Positions 16,421-24,681 of a DNA stretch of 47,759 nucleotides are shown here, one piece after another (within the stretch, counting starts at the first letter, position 1; each line of letters opens with the position of its first letter). The position numbers were made by a program, and so were the translations under genes. Source of the DNA: Leptolyngbya sp. BC1307 (GTDB lineage: Bacteria > Cyanobacteriota > Cyanobacteriia > Phormidesmidales > Phormidesmidaceae); the NCBI RefSeq assembly GCF_002286735.1, contig NZ_NRTA01000034.1, positions 1 through 47,759 of the forward strand. The letters run 5' to 3'. The notes below the pieces were generated by a model. That model was given only the letters and a program-made list of their open reading frames with translations. It did not search any database and was not told the origin of the DNA.

Positions 16421-17461
16421 ACGCACCCTTCCGGCTGGCCAGTAAATCTTATACGCTTTGCCAATAATATTTGCCTGCGGTAAAAAACCCCAGATGTGAG
16501 AATCACCGCTCTCATTGCGGTTATCACCCAGCACAAAATAGGCATTGCTCGGCACAAACTCCGGCCCCCACTGATAGTCTGTTGGCGCGCTTAGGTAGCT
16601 TTCTGCTAATGGAATTTGGTTAACCCATACCTGTTGATCATGGACTTCTATCTGCTGCCCTGGTAAGCCAATCACCCGTTTCACAAACAGATCATCAGGT
16701 TCTGCATCGACGAGGGCGATCGCTTCTGGCGGCACCTTAAAGACAACAATGTCGCCGGTCTGAGGTTGGTAAAGGCGGTCGCGACTGACAAAGATCCGAT
16801 CGTTAATCTGCAAAGTCGGCACCATTGATTCACTGGGCACAATGCACTGCATCACCGCCTGATCGACCCACATCGGCAGGCTGCCAATTCCCAAGCGCAG
16901 CAACAGTCCGCTCACCACTACCACCATCAGCATCTGGCGCGACCGGCTATAGTCTCTACCTGGATTCATGGGTGCGCTGCGATAGGCGTGATAGCCCGCG
17001 ATTGACCACACCGTACAGGATAGCGGCATCAGCACAGGCTGTTGATTAGCCATCAGAGATAGCCCAACGCCTACTGCTAAAAATAATGCGCCTGCGACGG
17101 CCTGATTGAGATAAAGGTGCCCTAGCCCTGGCAAAATTTGCGAGAGAAAAACGCCGTACCACACATCTTGGCCCTGCTGCCTATTCCCGAGCGGATAGAG
17201 CGGTCGCCCCGCTGTCGCAAAGGCATCCCAGATATTCAACAGATAGACCAGTCCGGCTGCGCCTAGCAGCCAAAAAGCTCGAACGGTATTGCCCTCAGCC
17301 GCCAATAATGACCAGAGAGCATGACTGACCATCCCGAAGAAAATACCGGCCACTAACAGCCCTTTTGCCCACTGCCCTCCATAGCACTGCCCCATTCCAG
17401 GCACTAGCCCAGAAAGATTGACAGCTAGCCAACAGTCTCGGATCGAACGCTGCGCTTCCAC
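16406..17461 (-). CDS. lepB: signal peptidase I with an extra N-terminal multi-helix domain
   Basis: 351 residues, against ~190-220 for typical cyanobacterial LepB. The C-terminal half is a normal serine/lysine signal peptidase. The catalytic Ser212 lies in IVPSESMVPTL, the catalytic Lys261 in FVKRVIGLPGQQ, and the last boxes are YFVLGDNRNESGDS and GFLPQANIIGKAY. The first ~165 residues add several membrane helices arranged as a duplicated unit. Each unit contains the motif PGMGQCY (21-27) or PGLGHLY (111-117) followed by a hydrophobic helix, resembling DUF5683/TM2-like segments. The enzyme cleaves leader peptides at the outer face of the plasma or thylakoid membrane. The extension may steer localisation or substrate access. 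The gene converges with hpsE. Confidence 0.92.
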   Translation of the reverse strand: MEAQRSIRDCWLAVNLSGLVPGMGQCYGGQWAKGLLVAGIFFGMVSHALWSLLAAEGNTVRAFWLLGAAGLVYLLNIWDAFATAGRPLYPLGNRQQGQDVWYGVFLSQILPGLGHLYLNQAVAGALFLAVGVGLSLMANQQPVLMPLSCTVWSIAGYHAYRSAPMNPGRDYSRSRQMLMVVVVSGLLLRLGIGSLPMWVDQAVMQCIVPSESMVPTLQINDRIFVSRDRLYQPQTGDIVVFKVPPEAIALVDAEPDDLFVKRVIGLPGQQIEVHDQQVWVNQIPLAESYLSAPTDYQWGPEFVPSNAYFVLGDNRNESGDSHIWGFLPQANIIGKAYKIYWPAGRVRSLQR

Positions 17462-17536
17462 AGGCTATGCCTCTTTGCCAGAACATCGGCGCAATCTGCC
17501 GACAGCTCATTTTTCCCAATTAGGGGCAGTCGCTGA

Positions 17537-17764
17537 TGGCTCGTTTCCGGTAATCCATCTCTGCCGTTTATTTTCATTGGCGATGTGCTGCCCGGTAATG
17601 AGGAACGGCGGCAGCAGCTTGAGGCGATCGCCCAAAAGATAAGATCGGCTGGCGTCGAATTTGTGTTGTTTCCTGAAACTGCGGCGGTTGCCGGCCATGC
17701 TATCGGCCAGGGTTGGATTGCCGAGGCGGCGCGGTCAGCTATTCGCTCCGATCAAGGTGTTTAA
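17537..17764 (+). pseudogene. rightward gene remnant, C-terminal fragment of an unrecognised protein
   Basis: Between lepB and the next leftward gene, the rightward frame reads FIFIGDVLPGNEERRQQLEA, then IAQKIRSAGVEFVLFPETAA and VAGHAIGQGWIAEAARSAI before TAA. The amphipathic helices, strand-like segments and lack of stops for ~75 codons look like real coding sequence. There is no start codon or ribosome site, and an in-frame stop precedes it at 17534. It resembles a C-terminal piece of a HAD-like or similar alpha/beta protein, but I cannot name it. Its last 4 bp overlap the stop of the next leftward gene. Confidence 0.4.
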
Positions 17765-18450
17765 CGGGTTTGCAGTAGCTGCTCAAGTGAAGGTCTAGCA
17801 GCGGGCGAGTCCTCAAGTGCCCTCTCAAGCCCTCTGCCTGCCTCTCGATTGCGCAGGGCTTCTGCCAGGCTGGGCGTATCTTCTTTAAGCATGACTATGA
17901 CTGACCCGGTGGAAAGCGTCCCGTCGGCATCCGGAATGACTTCAATCAGGTAGCCATAGAGGTTGCCTTCAGAAATCTGGGCCTGCGCCGCTCGCTGGGT
18001 GCCCCAATCTTCTGGGCGGCTCGATGAGTAGATCAGGGCAGATTGCGATCGCCGGTAATCTGCATAGACTTCAGCGCCATAGAGCGATCGCAGCGCATCT
18101 TCTAGCCGAGTGACGCTCACGCCATTGACCATATCAACCAGCGTAAACTTCTCCGAGCGAACCATCACCGGCTGTCTAGAGTTGCGCAGCAAGCTATCGC
18201 CAGGGCTACCCGTTCCAGTGCCCGGCCCAATCACAGAGGCGTGAAAAGTATAGCGGCGTGCTGGCGTATCGCTGCGGCGCAAAGATAGCCTTTCTCGGGG
18301 CTCTGCCCGTAGCGTGGGGTGAGCCTGCATCCAGGCGGCTACCTCATCGACCGACTGCCCCGGCAGCGCGGCAGCAGTAGTCGCCAACCCCATCCACATC
18401 GCCGTCATCGTCAGTCCAACTTTGATTCCGGCGCGCCGCAGCTTTTTCAT
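17761..18450 (-). CDS. secreted conserved hypothetical protein
   Basis: A 229-residue protein with a signal peptide (basic MKKLRRAGIK, hydrophobic stretch, cleavage near TAAALPG). The mature part has an early helix (SVDEVAAWMQAHPTLR) and a central segment, FTLVDMVNGVSVTRLEDALR, followed by LYGAEVYADYRRSQSALIYS. The C-terminus is charged (GRGLERALEDSPAARPSLEQ). No enzyme motif is recognised. The gene starts 9 bp after the ffh stop in the same direction, so it is probably transcribed with ffh. Role unknown; periplasmic location is inferred. Confidence 0.7.
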   Translation of the reverse strand: MKKLRRAGIKVGLTMTAMWMGLATTAAALPGQSVDEVAAWMQAHPTLRAEPRERLSLRRSDTPARRYTFHASVIGPGTGTGSPGDSLLRNSRQPVMVRSEKFTLVDMVNGVSVTRLEDALRSLYGAEVYADYRRSQSALIYSSSRPEDWGTQRAAQAQISEGNLYGYLIEVIPDADGTLSTGSVIVMLKEDTPSLAEALRNREAGRGLERALEDSPAARPSLEQLLQTR

Positions 18451-18459
18451 CGGTTTCAG

Positions 18460-19932
18460 TTATAGGGAGCCAAATCCCTTTTTCTTCTTTTGCTTTTTCT
18501 TCTTTTGCTGGCTGCCAGGTGCGCCCCGCCAGCCCGGTCTTTGCCCGCCCCCAAACGGGTTGCTATCTCCCGCCATCGGATTGCCGCCGCCCATGCCTGG
18601 GAAGCCGCCGTCAAAGCCAGGTAAGCCCATATTGCCCTGACCCATTTGCTGCATCATGGTGCGCATCCGCTGAAAATCGGTCACGAGCTTGCTGACCTCT
18701 TTTTCAGCGTAGCCCGCACCTTTGGCCACCCGGCGGCGGCGACTGGGTGAACCCGACAGCACCTCAGGGTTTTGCCGCTCCTCCATGGTCATAGAGTTGA
18801 TCATGGCCTCACAGCGCTTGAGCTGCTGTTCGCCTTGCTGAAGCTGGTCAGAGGAGAGCTTATTGCCCATACCGGGAATCAATTTCATAATTCCCGCTAG
18901 AGAGCCCATGTTCTTCATCAGACGAGTCTGCTTTAAGAAATCGTTGAAATCGAACTTGGCCGTCAGAATTTTTTCCTGAAGCTTTTCAGCATCGGCGATG
19001 TCCACTTCTTCCTGGGCTTTTTCGACCAGGGTAAGCACATCGCCCATCCCGAGGATGCGCGAGGCCATTCGGTCGGGGTAAAAAGGCTGAAGCGCTTCGA
19101 CTTTTTCGCCCACGCCGATAAATTTGATCGGCTGACCTGAAATCCGCCGAACTGATAGGGCTGCACCGCCGCGTGAGTCGCCGTCCATTTTGGTGAGAAT
19201 GGCTCCGGTAATGCCAATTTCATCATGGAAGGTGCGGGTGAGGGTAGCCGCTTCCTGACCGGTCATGGCATCGACGACGAGCAGCACTTCATCCGGCTGC
19301 GTGACTTCTTTGATCTGAGCCAGCTCGGCCATCATGTCGGTGTCAATTTGCAGTCGGCCTGCCGTGTCGATAATCACGGTATCGACGCCGTCTTCTCTGG
19401 CTTTGGCCAGACCCTGCCGCGCAATTTCGACCGGGTTCGCATCTGCGCCAATTTCAAACACAGGGACGTTGATTTGCTTACCCAGCGTGAGCAACTGGTC
19501 AATTGCAGCAGGACGATAAACGTCAGTTGCCACTAATAGTGCGCTGCGATCCTGTTTACGCAGGTGCAGGGCTAGCTTGGCGGTAGCGGTAGTTTTACCG
19601 GTACCCTGCAAGCCTGCCATCAGGACGACAGTCGGCTTATTCTCGGCGTCGGCCAGGGGCACGTTGGTTTCGCCCATGGTCTCGACCAGCTCGTCGTAGA
19701 CGATTTTGATGAACTGCTGGTCGGGCCGGACACCGGAGACGACCCCGGCACCCTGGGCTTTTTCTTTAACGTCGGCGACGAAGCCTTTGACCACATCCAG
19801 GTTGACATCGGCTTCCAGCAGGGCGCGCCTGACTTCTCGCAGGGCCTCTGTGATATTTGCATCCGAAATTTTGTCCTGGCCACGCAGCTTTTTCCAGGCG
19901 GATTCAAATTGTTCTGAGAGGGCTTCAAACAT
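18460..19932 (-). CDS. ffh: signal recognition particle protein Ffh (SRP54)
   Basis: 490 residues in the standard N-G-M order. The N domain is helical (residues 1-90). The G domain has GLQGTGKTTATAKLA (P-loop), DTAGRLQIDTDMM and ILTKMDGDSRGGAALS. The M domain carries Met-rich helices and the RNA-binding loop SGSPSRRRRVAKGAG. The C-terminal tail is Gly/Met/Pro-rich and ends in a Lys/Gln-rich stretch, as often in cyanobacteria. Ffh binds signal peptides and 4.5S RNA and delivers nascent membrane proteins to FtsY. ATG 19932 gives the canonical MFEALSEQFESAWKKLRG start. Single gene, intact. Confidence 0.98.
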   Translation of the reverse strand: MFEALSEQFESAWKKLRGQDKISDANITEALREVRRALLEADVNLDVVKGFVADVKEKAQGAGVVSGVRPDQQFIKIVYDELVETMGETNVPLADAENKPTVVLMAGLQGTGKTTATAKLALHLRKQDRSALLVATDVYRPAAIDQLLTLGKQINVPVFEIGADANPVEIARQGLAKAREDGVDTVIIDTAGRLQIDTDMMAELAQIKEVTQPDEVLLVVDAMTGQEAATLTRTFHDEIGITGAILTKMDGDSRGGAALSVRRISGQPIKFIGVGEKVEALQPFYPDRMASRILGMGDVLTLVEKAQEEVDIADAEKLQEKILTAKFDFNDFLKQTRLMKNMGSLAGIMKLIPGMGNKLSSDQLQQGEQQLKRCEAMINSMTMEERQNPEVLSGSPSRRRRVAKGAGYAEKEVSKLVTDFQRMRTMMQQMGQGNMGLPGFDGGFPGMGGGNPMAGDSNPFGGGQRPGWRGAPGSQQKKKKQKKKKGFGSL

Positions 19933-20084
19933 AGGACTGAGCGGGTGATGAACTGAAAACGGTAGTCTTCCTATTCTAAGGGGTGTGGCTCCAAATGCTG
20001 GTGCGCGCTTAAAAGCGGTCTCCAGGGGAGTGGCTTTGCGATCGCATCTGATAAGCTAGCAGGTGAGTTGCACCACTAAAAATT

Positions 20085-21062
20085 TTGAGCCCGCCGAAGC
20101 AAAGAGCGCCGAATAATCGAACGTTGACGCTCAGTGCAGAAGAATCGGAAAGGTATGCTTCTGCACTATTGACTTTGAGCAGCCCTCAACCGGTAGCGTC
20201 TATCCTCGACCAGACCATTCACCAAAGCTTGTTTGAGGTGCTGCCGTGGTTGCCGGATGGCTTCGTCGATTTGCTGATTGTCGATCCGCCGTATAACCGG
20301 CATAAGGATTTTAACGGGGTCGCGTTTAAGGCTAGGTCACCTGCCGCCTATCAGCAATGGCTGACGACTTGGCTTCCCCATTTGCCGCGCTTACTAAAAC
20401 CGACCGCCTCTATATATATGTGCTGCGATTGGCAGTCCTCCAATGCGATTTACGAGGCGTTTACTCAGCACTTTCAGGTGCGCAACCGGATTACCTGGGA
20501 GCGCGAAAAAGGGCGCGGGGCCAAGCGCAACTGGAAAAATGCCTCGGAAGATATCTGGTTTGGCACGGTTTCTGATGACTACACCTTTAACGTGGAGGCG
20601 GTGAAGCTTCAACGGCGGGTACTTGCGCCTTATCGGGATAAGGCGGGCCAGCCGAAAGACTGGCAAGAGTCGCAGCAGGGAAAATTTAGAGCGACGCATC
20701 CTTCTAACCTGTGGACGGATATTTCGGTGCCCTTTTGGTCGATGCCTGAGAATACCGACCATCCGACGCAGAAGCCTGAGAAGCTAATTGCCAAGCTGAT
20801 TTTGGCAAGTTCCAGCCCCGGTGATGTTGTGTTCGATCCGTTTTTGGGATCAGGGACAAGTTCGGTAGTGGCAAAAAAGCTGGGGCGTCACTATGTAGGG
20901 GTGGAGCAGGAAGAACTGTACTGCTGTTTGGCCCAGAAGCGATTGGCGCTGGCTACGGAAAATTCGACTATTCAAGGCTACGCTGAGGAAGCCTTTTGGG
21001 AGCGCAATGTTTCACTGGGTCTGCAGCCTAAGCCGCATGACTCTTTCGATAACAAACGTTGA
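20085..21062 (+). CDS. orphan beta-class site-specific DNA methyltransferase
   Basis: 325 residues. The catalytic motif IV is DPPY (67-70), preceded by FVDLLIV. The SAM-binding motif I is in the C-terminal part (DPFLGSGTSS, 251-260, then VVAKKLGRHYVGVE). This order (IV, recognition domain, I) defines beta-class N6-adenine/N4-cytosine enzymes. The middle contains RNRITWEREKGRGAKRNWKN and LWTDISVPFWSMPENTDHPT. No restriction enzyme is adjacent. From memory the protein resembles the conserved cyanobacterial orphan methyltransferase Sll0729 (M.Ssp6803II, GGCC N4-cytosine), which affects gene expression and DNA maintenance; a search is needed. Start is TTG 20085, since no in-frame ATG or GTG suits and homologous sequence begins near NNRTLTLSAEE. 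Confidence 0.85.
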   Translation: MSPPKQRAPNNRTLTLSAEESERYASALLTLSSPQPVASILDQTIHQSLFEVLPWLPDGFVDLLIVDPPYNRHKDFNGVAFKARSPAAYQQWLTTWLPHLPRLLKPTASIYMCCDWQSSNAIYEAFTQHFQVRNRITWEREKGRGAKRNWKNASEDIWFGTVSDDYTFNVEAVKLQRRVLAPYRDKAGQPKDWQESQQGKFRATHPSNLWTDISVPFWSMPENTDHPTQKPEKLIAKLILASSSPGDVVFDPFLGSGTSSVVAKKLGRHYVGVEQEELYCCLAQKRLALATENSTIQGYAEEAFWERNVSLGLQPKPHDSFDNKR

Positions 21063-21082
21063 GCTGATACCTGTTTTCAAGA

Positions 21083-21100
21083 TATTTTGACTATTTTGAC
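21083..21100. repeat. 9-bp perfect tandem duplication after the methyltransferase gene
   Basis: TATTTTGAC is repeated twice (21083-21091, 21092-21100), 20 bp after the stop codon. It is another small slippage-type duplication at a gene edge. No terminator hairpin is visible here. Confidence 0.85.
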
Positions 21101-21208
21101 TATGAAGCCTAGCTAGAGAAGTCTATCTCAGCAGTTCATACTGGCTGCTTTCCCATCTGGCAGCTATGACCGTACCATCAACTTAATACCTACCTCCAGA
21201 AATCACTC

Positions 21209-22567
21209 ATGCTGTCAGTTGCCGAGCCCCAATCACAAACAGATAGTCAGACAGTTTACTTTCGCTGCATCGCGGGCTGCTCCGCCAAGCATTCGATTTT
21301 TGACGTGATTTACCGCTGCCCGTCCTGCGGCAGCCTGCTGGAAGTGCATCACGAACGTGAACCGCTCAAAAAACGCGACGCCTCTCAATGGCGGCAACTG
21401 TTCGACTCGCGGGTTGGCACCACAACATGGCCATACGGTAGCGGCGTGTGGGGAATGCGTGAGTGGGTCATTCCCTCTCTGGCTGACGAAAATATAGTCA
21501 GTATGTGCGAAGGCAATACGAACTTGTTTTGGGCCGAACGATTAGGAAAGCAGCTCGGCGTCCCTGACCTGTGGATCAAGCTCTGCGGCATCAGCCACAC
21601 CGGCAGCTTCAAAGATCTGGGTATGACCGTGCTGGTGAGCGTCGTCAAGCAAATGATGGCTCAGGGCAGCAGTGTGAAAGCCGTTGCCTGCGCCAGTACG
21701 GGTGACACCAGTGCTGCACTCGCAGCTTACGCGGCTTACGCGGGAATTCCGGCCATTATCTTTTTGCCTGCGGGTAAAGTCAGTACGGCGCAGCTAATTC
21801 AACCGGTTGCCAACGGTGCGCATGTGCTGGCGCTCGACACTGACTTCGATGGCTGCATGAAAATTGTCCAGGAAGTGACACAGGACAAGTCTATTTATCT
21901 AGCTAATTCGATGAACAGTCTGCGCATCGAAGGCCAGAAGACGGTCGGCATTGAAATCGCCAAACAGTTTGATTGGGAAGTACCTGACTGGATCGTGATC
22001 CCGGTTGGCAACCTTGGCAACATCAGCGCCCTCCACAAAGGCTTCCAACTGATGATGGATCTTGGGCTAATTACTCGAATGCCCAGGCTAGTCGCCGCTC
22101 AAGCGGCCAGAGCTAATCCTTTTTATGAATCTTTTAAAACCGGATTCAAAGAAAAGATCAGCGTGACCGCACAAAACACGTTGGCCAATGCCATCCGGAT
22201 TGGCAGTCCGGTTAGCTATGAGAAAGCGGTGAAGGCGATCGCTGAAACAGATGGCATTGTCGAACAGGCGACCGAAAACGAATTGGCTGCCGCCGCCGCG
22301 CACGCTGATTTGACTGGCATGTTTACCTGCCCGCATACCGGTGTGGCGCTTGCCGTGCTGACTAAGCTGATTAAGCGCGGCGTGATCAAATCTAGTGACA
22401 AGACGGTGGTGATTAGCACGGCTCACGGGCTGAAGTTTACCGATTTCAAAGTCGGCTACCATGAGTCGTCGCTGGAAGAAGTGACTAGCCAATATGCCAA
22501 CCCTGCTGTTTACCTGCCAGCCAATGCGGACGCTGTGAAAGCTGAAATCGAAAAAAGGATCAGTTAA
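21209..22567 (+). CDS. thrC: threonine synthase
   Basis: 452 residues, PLP fold type II. An N-terminal zinc-ribbon-like segment, [12 protein letters not shown]...[11 protein letters not shown], precedes the catalytic core. The PLP-binding Lys lies in [15 protein letters not shown], and the phosphate-binding and substrate region includes [20 protein letters not shown]. Later blocks include [19 protein letters not shown] and [12 protein letters not shown]. The enzyme converts O-phosphohomoserine to threonine. It is a single gene, and other thr genes are absent from the window. A HIP1 site lies at 22601, just after the gene. Confidence 0.96.
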   Translation: MLSVAEPQSQTDSQTVYFRCIAGCSAKHSIFDVIYRCPSCGSLLEVHHEREPLKKRDASQWRQLFDSRVGTTTWPYGSGVWGMREWVIPSLADENIVSMCEGNTNLFWAERLGKQLGVPDLWIKLCGISHTGSFKDLGMTVLVSVVKQMMAQGSSVKAVACASTGDTSAALAAYAAYAGIPAIIFLPAGKVSTAQLIQPVANGAHVLALDTDFDGCMKIVQEVTQDKSIYLANSMNSLRIEGQKTVGIEIAKQFDWEVPDWIVIPVGNLGNISALHKGFQLMMDLGLITRMPRLVAAQAARANPFYESFKTGFKEKISVTAQNTLANAIRIGSPVSYEKAVKAIAETDGIVEQATENELAAAAAHADLTGMFTCPHTGVALAVLTKLIKRGVIKSSDKTVVISTAHGLKFTDFKVGYHESSLEEVTSQYANPAVYLPANADAVKAEIEKRIS

Positions 22568-22720
22568 TAGGACGCGGGAATTTTGCTTTGATGGGTATCA
22601 GCGATCGCAAAGTTTGCTGATATGAACGCGAAGAAAAGGTAAAAGTAGTTACGCGCTAATCAAGTCTTGTTTAAACTGATTGGGCTTTCTAAAGGTTGAC
22701 ATAGGGAAAAGGGGTGCACC

Positions 22721-23338
22721 ATGAGCTTGAAAGTAATTGAGCTGAAGTTTTTATTGAAGCTGTTGGGATCTGAGGGATACCGTGATCAAATTACGGAGCT
22801 ATCTCCTAATAGCAAAACGAAGGCGGCTGAGCGCGATCGCGTTTGCGAAACCCTGAGTTCCAAGGGATACGTGGACTACGACAGTGAAGTCGCCTACTTC
22901 AAAATTGCGCCTCCCGGTAGAACGCTGCTAACGCTAGATACCACCAGCCTGCCGGTCACGCCCGATGAGCTGAAGGTGCTGAAAGCCTGTAAGGATACGA
23001 TGACGCCCGGTAAGCTGCCGGTGCCCGCAAATGTCCGTCAGCAGCTCATTAGCAGTTTGGCCGAGCGGGGAATGCTCACGATTACAAAATATACGATTAA
23101 AGAAGTCAGGCTGAGTGCGCAGGGCAAACAGTTCCTGCGAGATGAGTACGATCCGACGGGCAATTATCCTGCGGCAACGGCGACGATGCTGGGTCACTAC
23201 GTGAAGTTTTTACGCGAGAGCTTGGGAGGGCAGGCTGCGTCGCACTTACCGAGTAGTCAACCTCGCCCGCAGCAGACTCTCAGTCGGCAGGGCCAACCGG
23301 GCAGTCAGTCAAGTAGCTCGATGCCTATAGGATCTTGA
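22721..23338 (+). CDS. winged-helix-like protein, first gene of the candidate nuclease/ATPase cluster
   Basis: 205 residues. The first ~65 residues (IELKFLLKLLGSEGYRDQI, then AAERDRVCETLSSKGYVDYD and IAPPGRTLLTLD) look like a winged-helix domain. A second similar unit follows (TPDELKVLKACKDTMTPGKL, RQQLISSLAERGMLTITK, LSAQGKQFLRDEY). The last ~50 residues are a Gln/Ser/Pro-rich disordered tail. The protein is probably a nucleic-acid-binding adaptor or a regulator of the genes downstream. No exact family is recognised. It starts 153 bp after thrC and ends 57 bp before the nuclease gene, so it may be the first gene of that operon, or an independent cyanobacterial gene. Confidence 0.62.
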   Translation: MSLKVIELKFLLKLLGSEGYRDQITELSPNSKTKAAERDRVCETLSSKGYVDYDSEVAYFKIAPPGRTLLTLDTTSLPVTPDELKVLKACKDTMTPGKLPVPANVRQQLISSLAERGMLTITKYTIKEVRLSAQGKQFLRDEYDPTGNYPAATATMLGHYVKFLRESLGGQAASHLPSSQPRPQQTLSRQGQPGSQSSSSMPIGS

Positions 23339-23395
23339 AAGAAATCTGGGAACTCATGTAGTGAGATGGAGAAGGAATGAAAAGTAAAGGGTTCC

Positions 23396-24670
23396 ATGAC
23401 AAGTCAGAAAACGCTGGACGTTGAACAACAGCAAACAGCCTTTGTTAGCAAATTAGCGTTGCATCAGTCCCGGCGAAACCAGTCCATCCCGACGCTGTCT
23501 GTTTTGACAGGCGGTGCAGCGGCAACGCAGCTTCTTTGGAATCAATGGGCGCAGCAGGTTGATCGACATACCGCTGTTTGTACTTATGAGTCAGCGCTTT
23601 CGCTGTTTGAGGGTTGGCTTTCTATTGTTGTCCAGCATTACGACCTACGGTCTCTGGTTCTAGAACGGGTTGCCCAGCTATCCGACCGAGCTGTTGAGCA
23701 GCTATCCGCTTGGCTGACTCACGCGAGTGAATATCAAATAGAGCGATTCTGGCAGCAGCAATGTGCTCAGTCTGAGCAGGGTCGTTGGTTAAAAGTACTC
23801 CTAGATCGGGCTAAGCCTCTCTGCGGAAAATTTCGGGAAGCGTTCAACTCTGAGGGCATTGAGCTAAAGGCGAATGACCTGCCTGTGATCGCACAACTCT
23901 TCACGCTCGTCTCTACCCTTCTTCCTGAAAACGCCGCGCCAGGAATTCTCATCCGCCTACCCCCTGATTGCCACGAGTTTCCCCAGCAGACGATCCTGAT
24001 AGCACTGACACAACTGGTCGAAGCAGTCCCGAAAATTCCCATCGGTCTTTTACTCCCCTCTGATCAAGCCGATGAACTGCTAAACACGCTGCCAGAATCC
24101 AGAGCGAAGGCGACTTTGCGAGGCGGCATGGTTGAAATCACTGCGCCGGGGAAAAATGGGCTGCGACAGTGGCTGAGTGATCGCGGTTTAAAGCGCGAAG
24201 ACCATCTGCAATCCATTGTCCATGCTGGGCAAAAGTACGGTGCTACCGAAGCAATACTGAATGCGGCACTGGCGCTCACAGAGTCGGCTGAAAAAGCTGA
24301 ACCCACTGCTGACGAGAAGGAGAATTACCGCAGTCAGGCAGAGTGGCTTCTATTTCAGTACTTAGAAGCAAGACCTGCGACTTCTGGGCAGTTTCGAGTC
24401 AATGCTCAGCTCGATATCCGCTTTGGTAACCGGTCTATGGAAGTTGATTTTCTGGCAGATAGCGCCAAAATCGTCGTTGAGCTGGATGGTTACTATCACT
24501 TTCAGTCATCTGATAGCTATCGCCGCGATCGCCGCAAAGACATCGCTCTACAGCAGGCAGGCTTCTGGGTTTTGCGCTTCCTCTCTGAAGATGTCATTGC
24601 CCGCCTCGAAGAAATCCTTGCTACTATCGACCAGGCTTTATCGCTTCGACTTGCTCAATCATCCGTTTAA
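23396..24670 (+). CDS. DUF559 (Vsr-like PD-(D/E)XK) nuclease with an uncharacterised N-terminal region
   Basis: 424 residues. The C-terminal ~80 residues are a DUF559 endonuclease domain: MEVDFLADSAKIVVELDGYY, His368, then SYRRDRRKDIALQQAGFWVL and RFLSEDV. Predicted catalytic residues are Asp351, Glu362 and Asp364. DUF559 is related to the Vsr/restriction-endonuclease fold. The first ~330 residues are helical with strand-forming LSVLTGG and ILIRLPPDCHEFPQ segments, but I see no Walker motif. They could be a degenerate NTPase or a protein-protein module. The gene is 11 bp from the next. The domain and neighbouring ATPases suggest DNA cleavage controlled by the ATPase partners (inference). Confidence 0.75.
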   Translation: MTSQKTLDVEQQQTAFVSKLALHQSRRNQSIPTLSVLTGGAAATQLLWNQWAQQVDRHTAVCTYESALSLFEGWLSIVVQHYDLRSLVLERVAQLSDRAVEQLSAWLTHASEYQIERFWQQQCAQSEQGRWLKVLLDRAKPLCGKFREAFNSEGIELKANDLPVIAQLFTLVSTLLPENAAPGILIRLPPDCHEFPQQTILIALTQLVEAVPKIPIGLLLPSDQADELLNTLPESRAKATLRGGMVEITAPGKNGLRQWLSDRGLKREDHLQSIVHAGQKYGATEAILNAALALTESAEKAEPTADEKENYRSQAEWLLFQYLEARPATSGQFRVNAQLDIRFGNRSMEVDFLADSAKIVVELDGYYHFQSSDSYRRDRRKDIALQQAGFWVLRFLSEDVIARLEEILATIDQALSLRLAQSSV

Positions 24671-24681
24671 CTGGAGTCATC

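Noticed and set aside
22088-22492. 134-codon leftward frame inside thrC
   Set aside because: Antisense shadow of a conserved gene.
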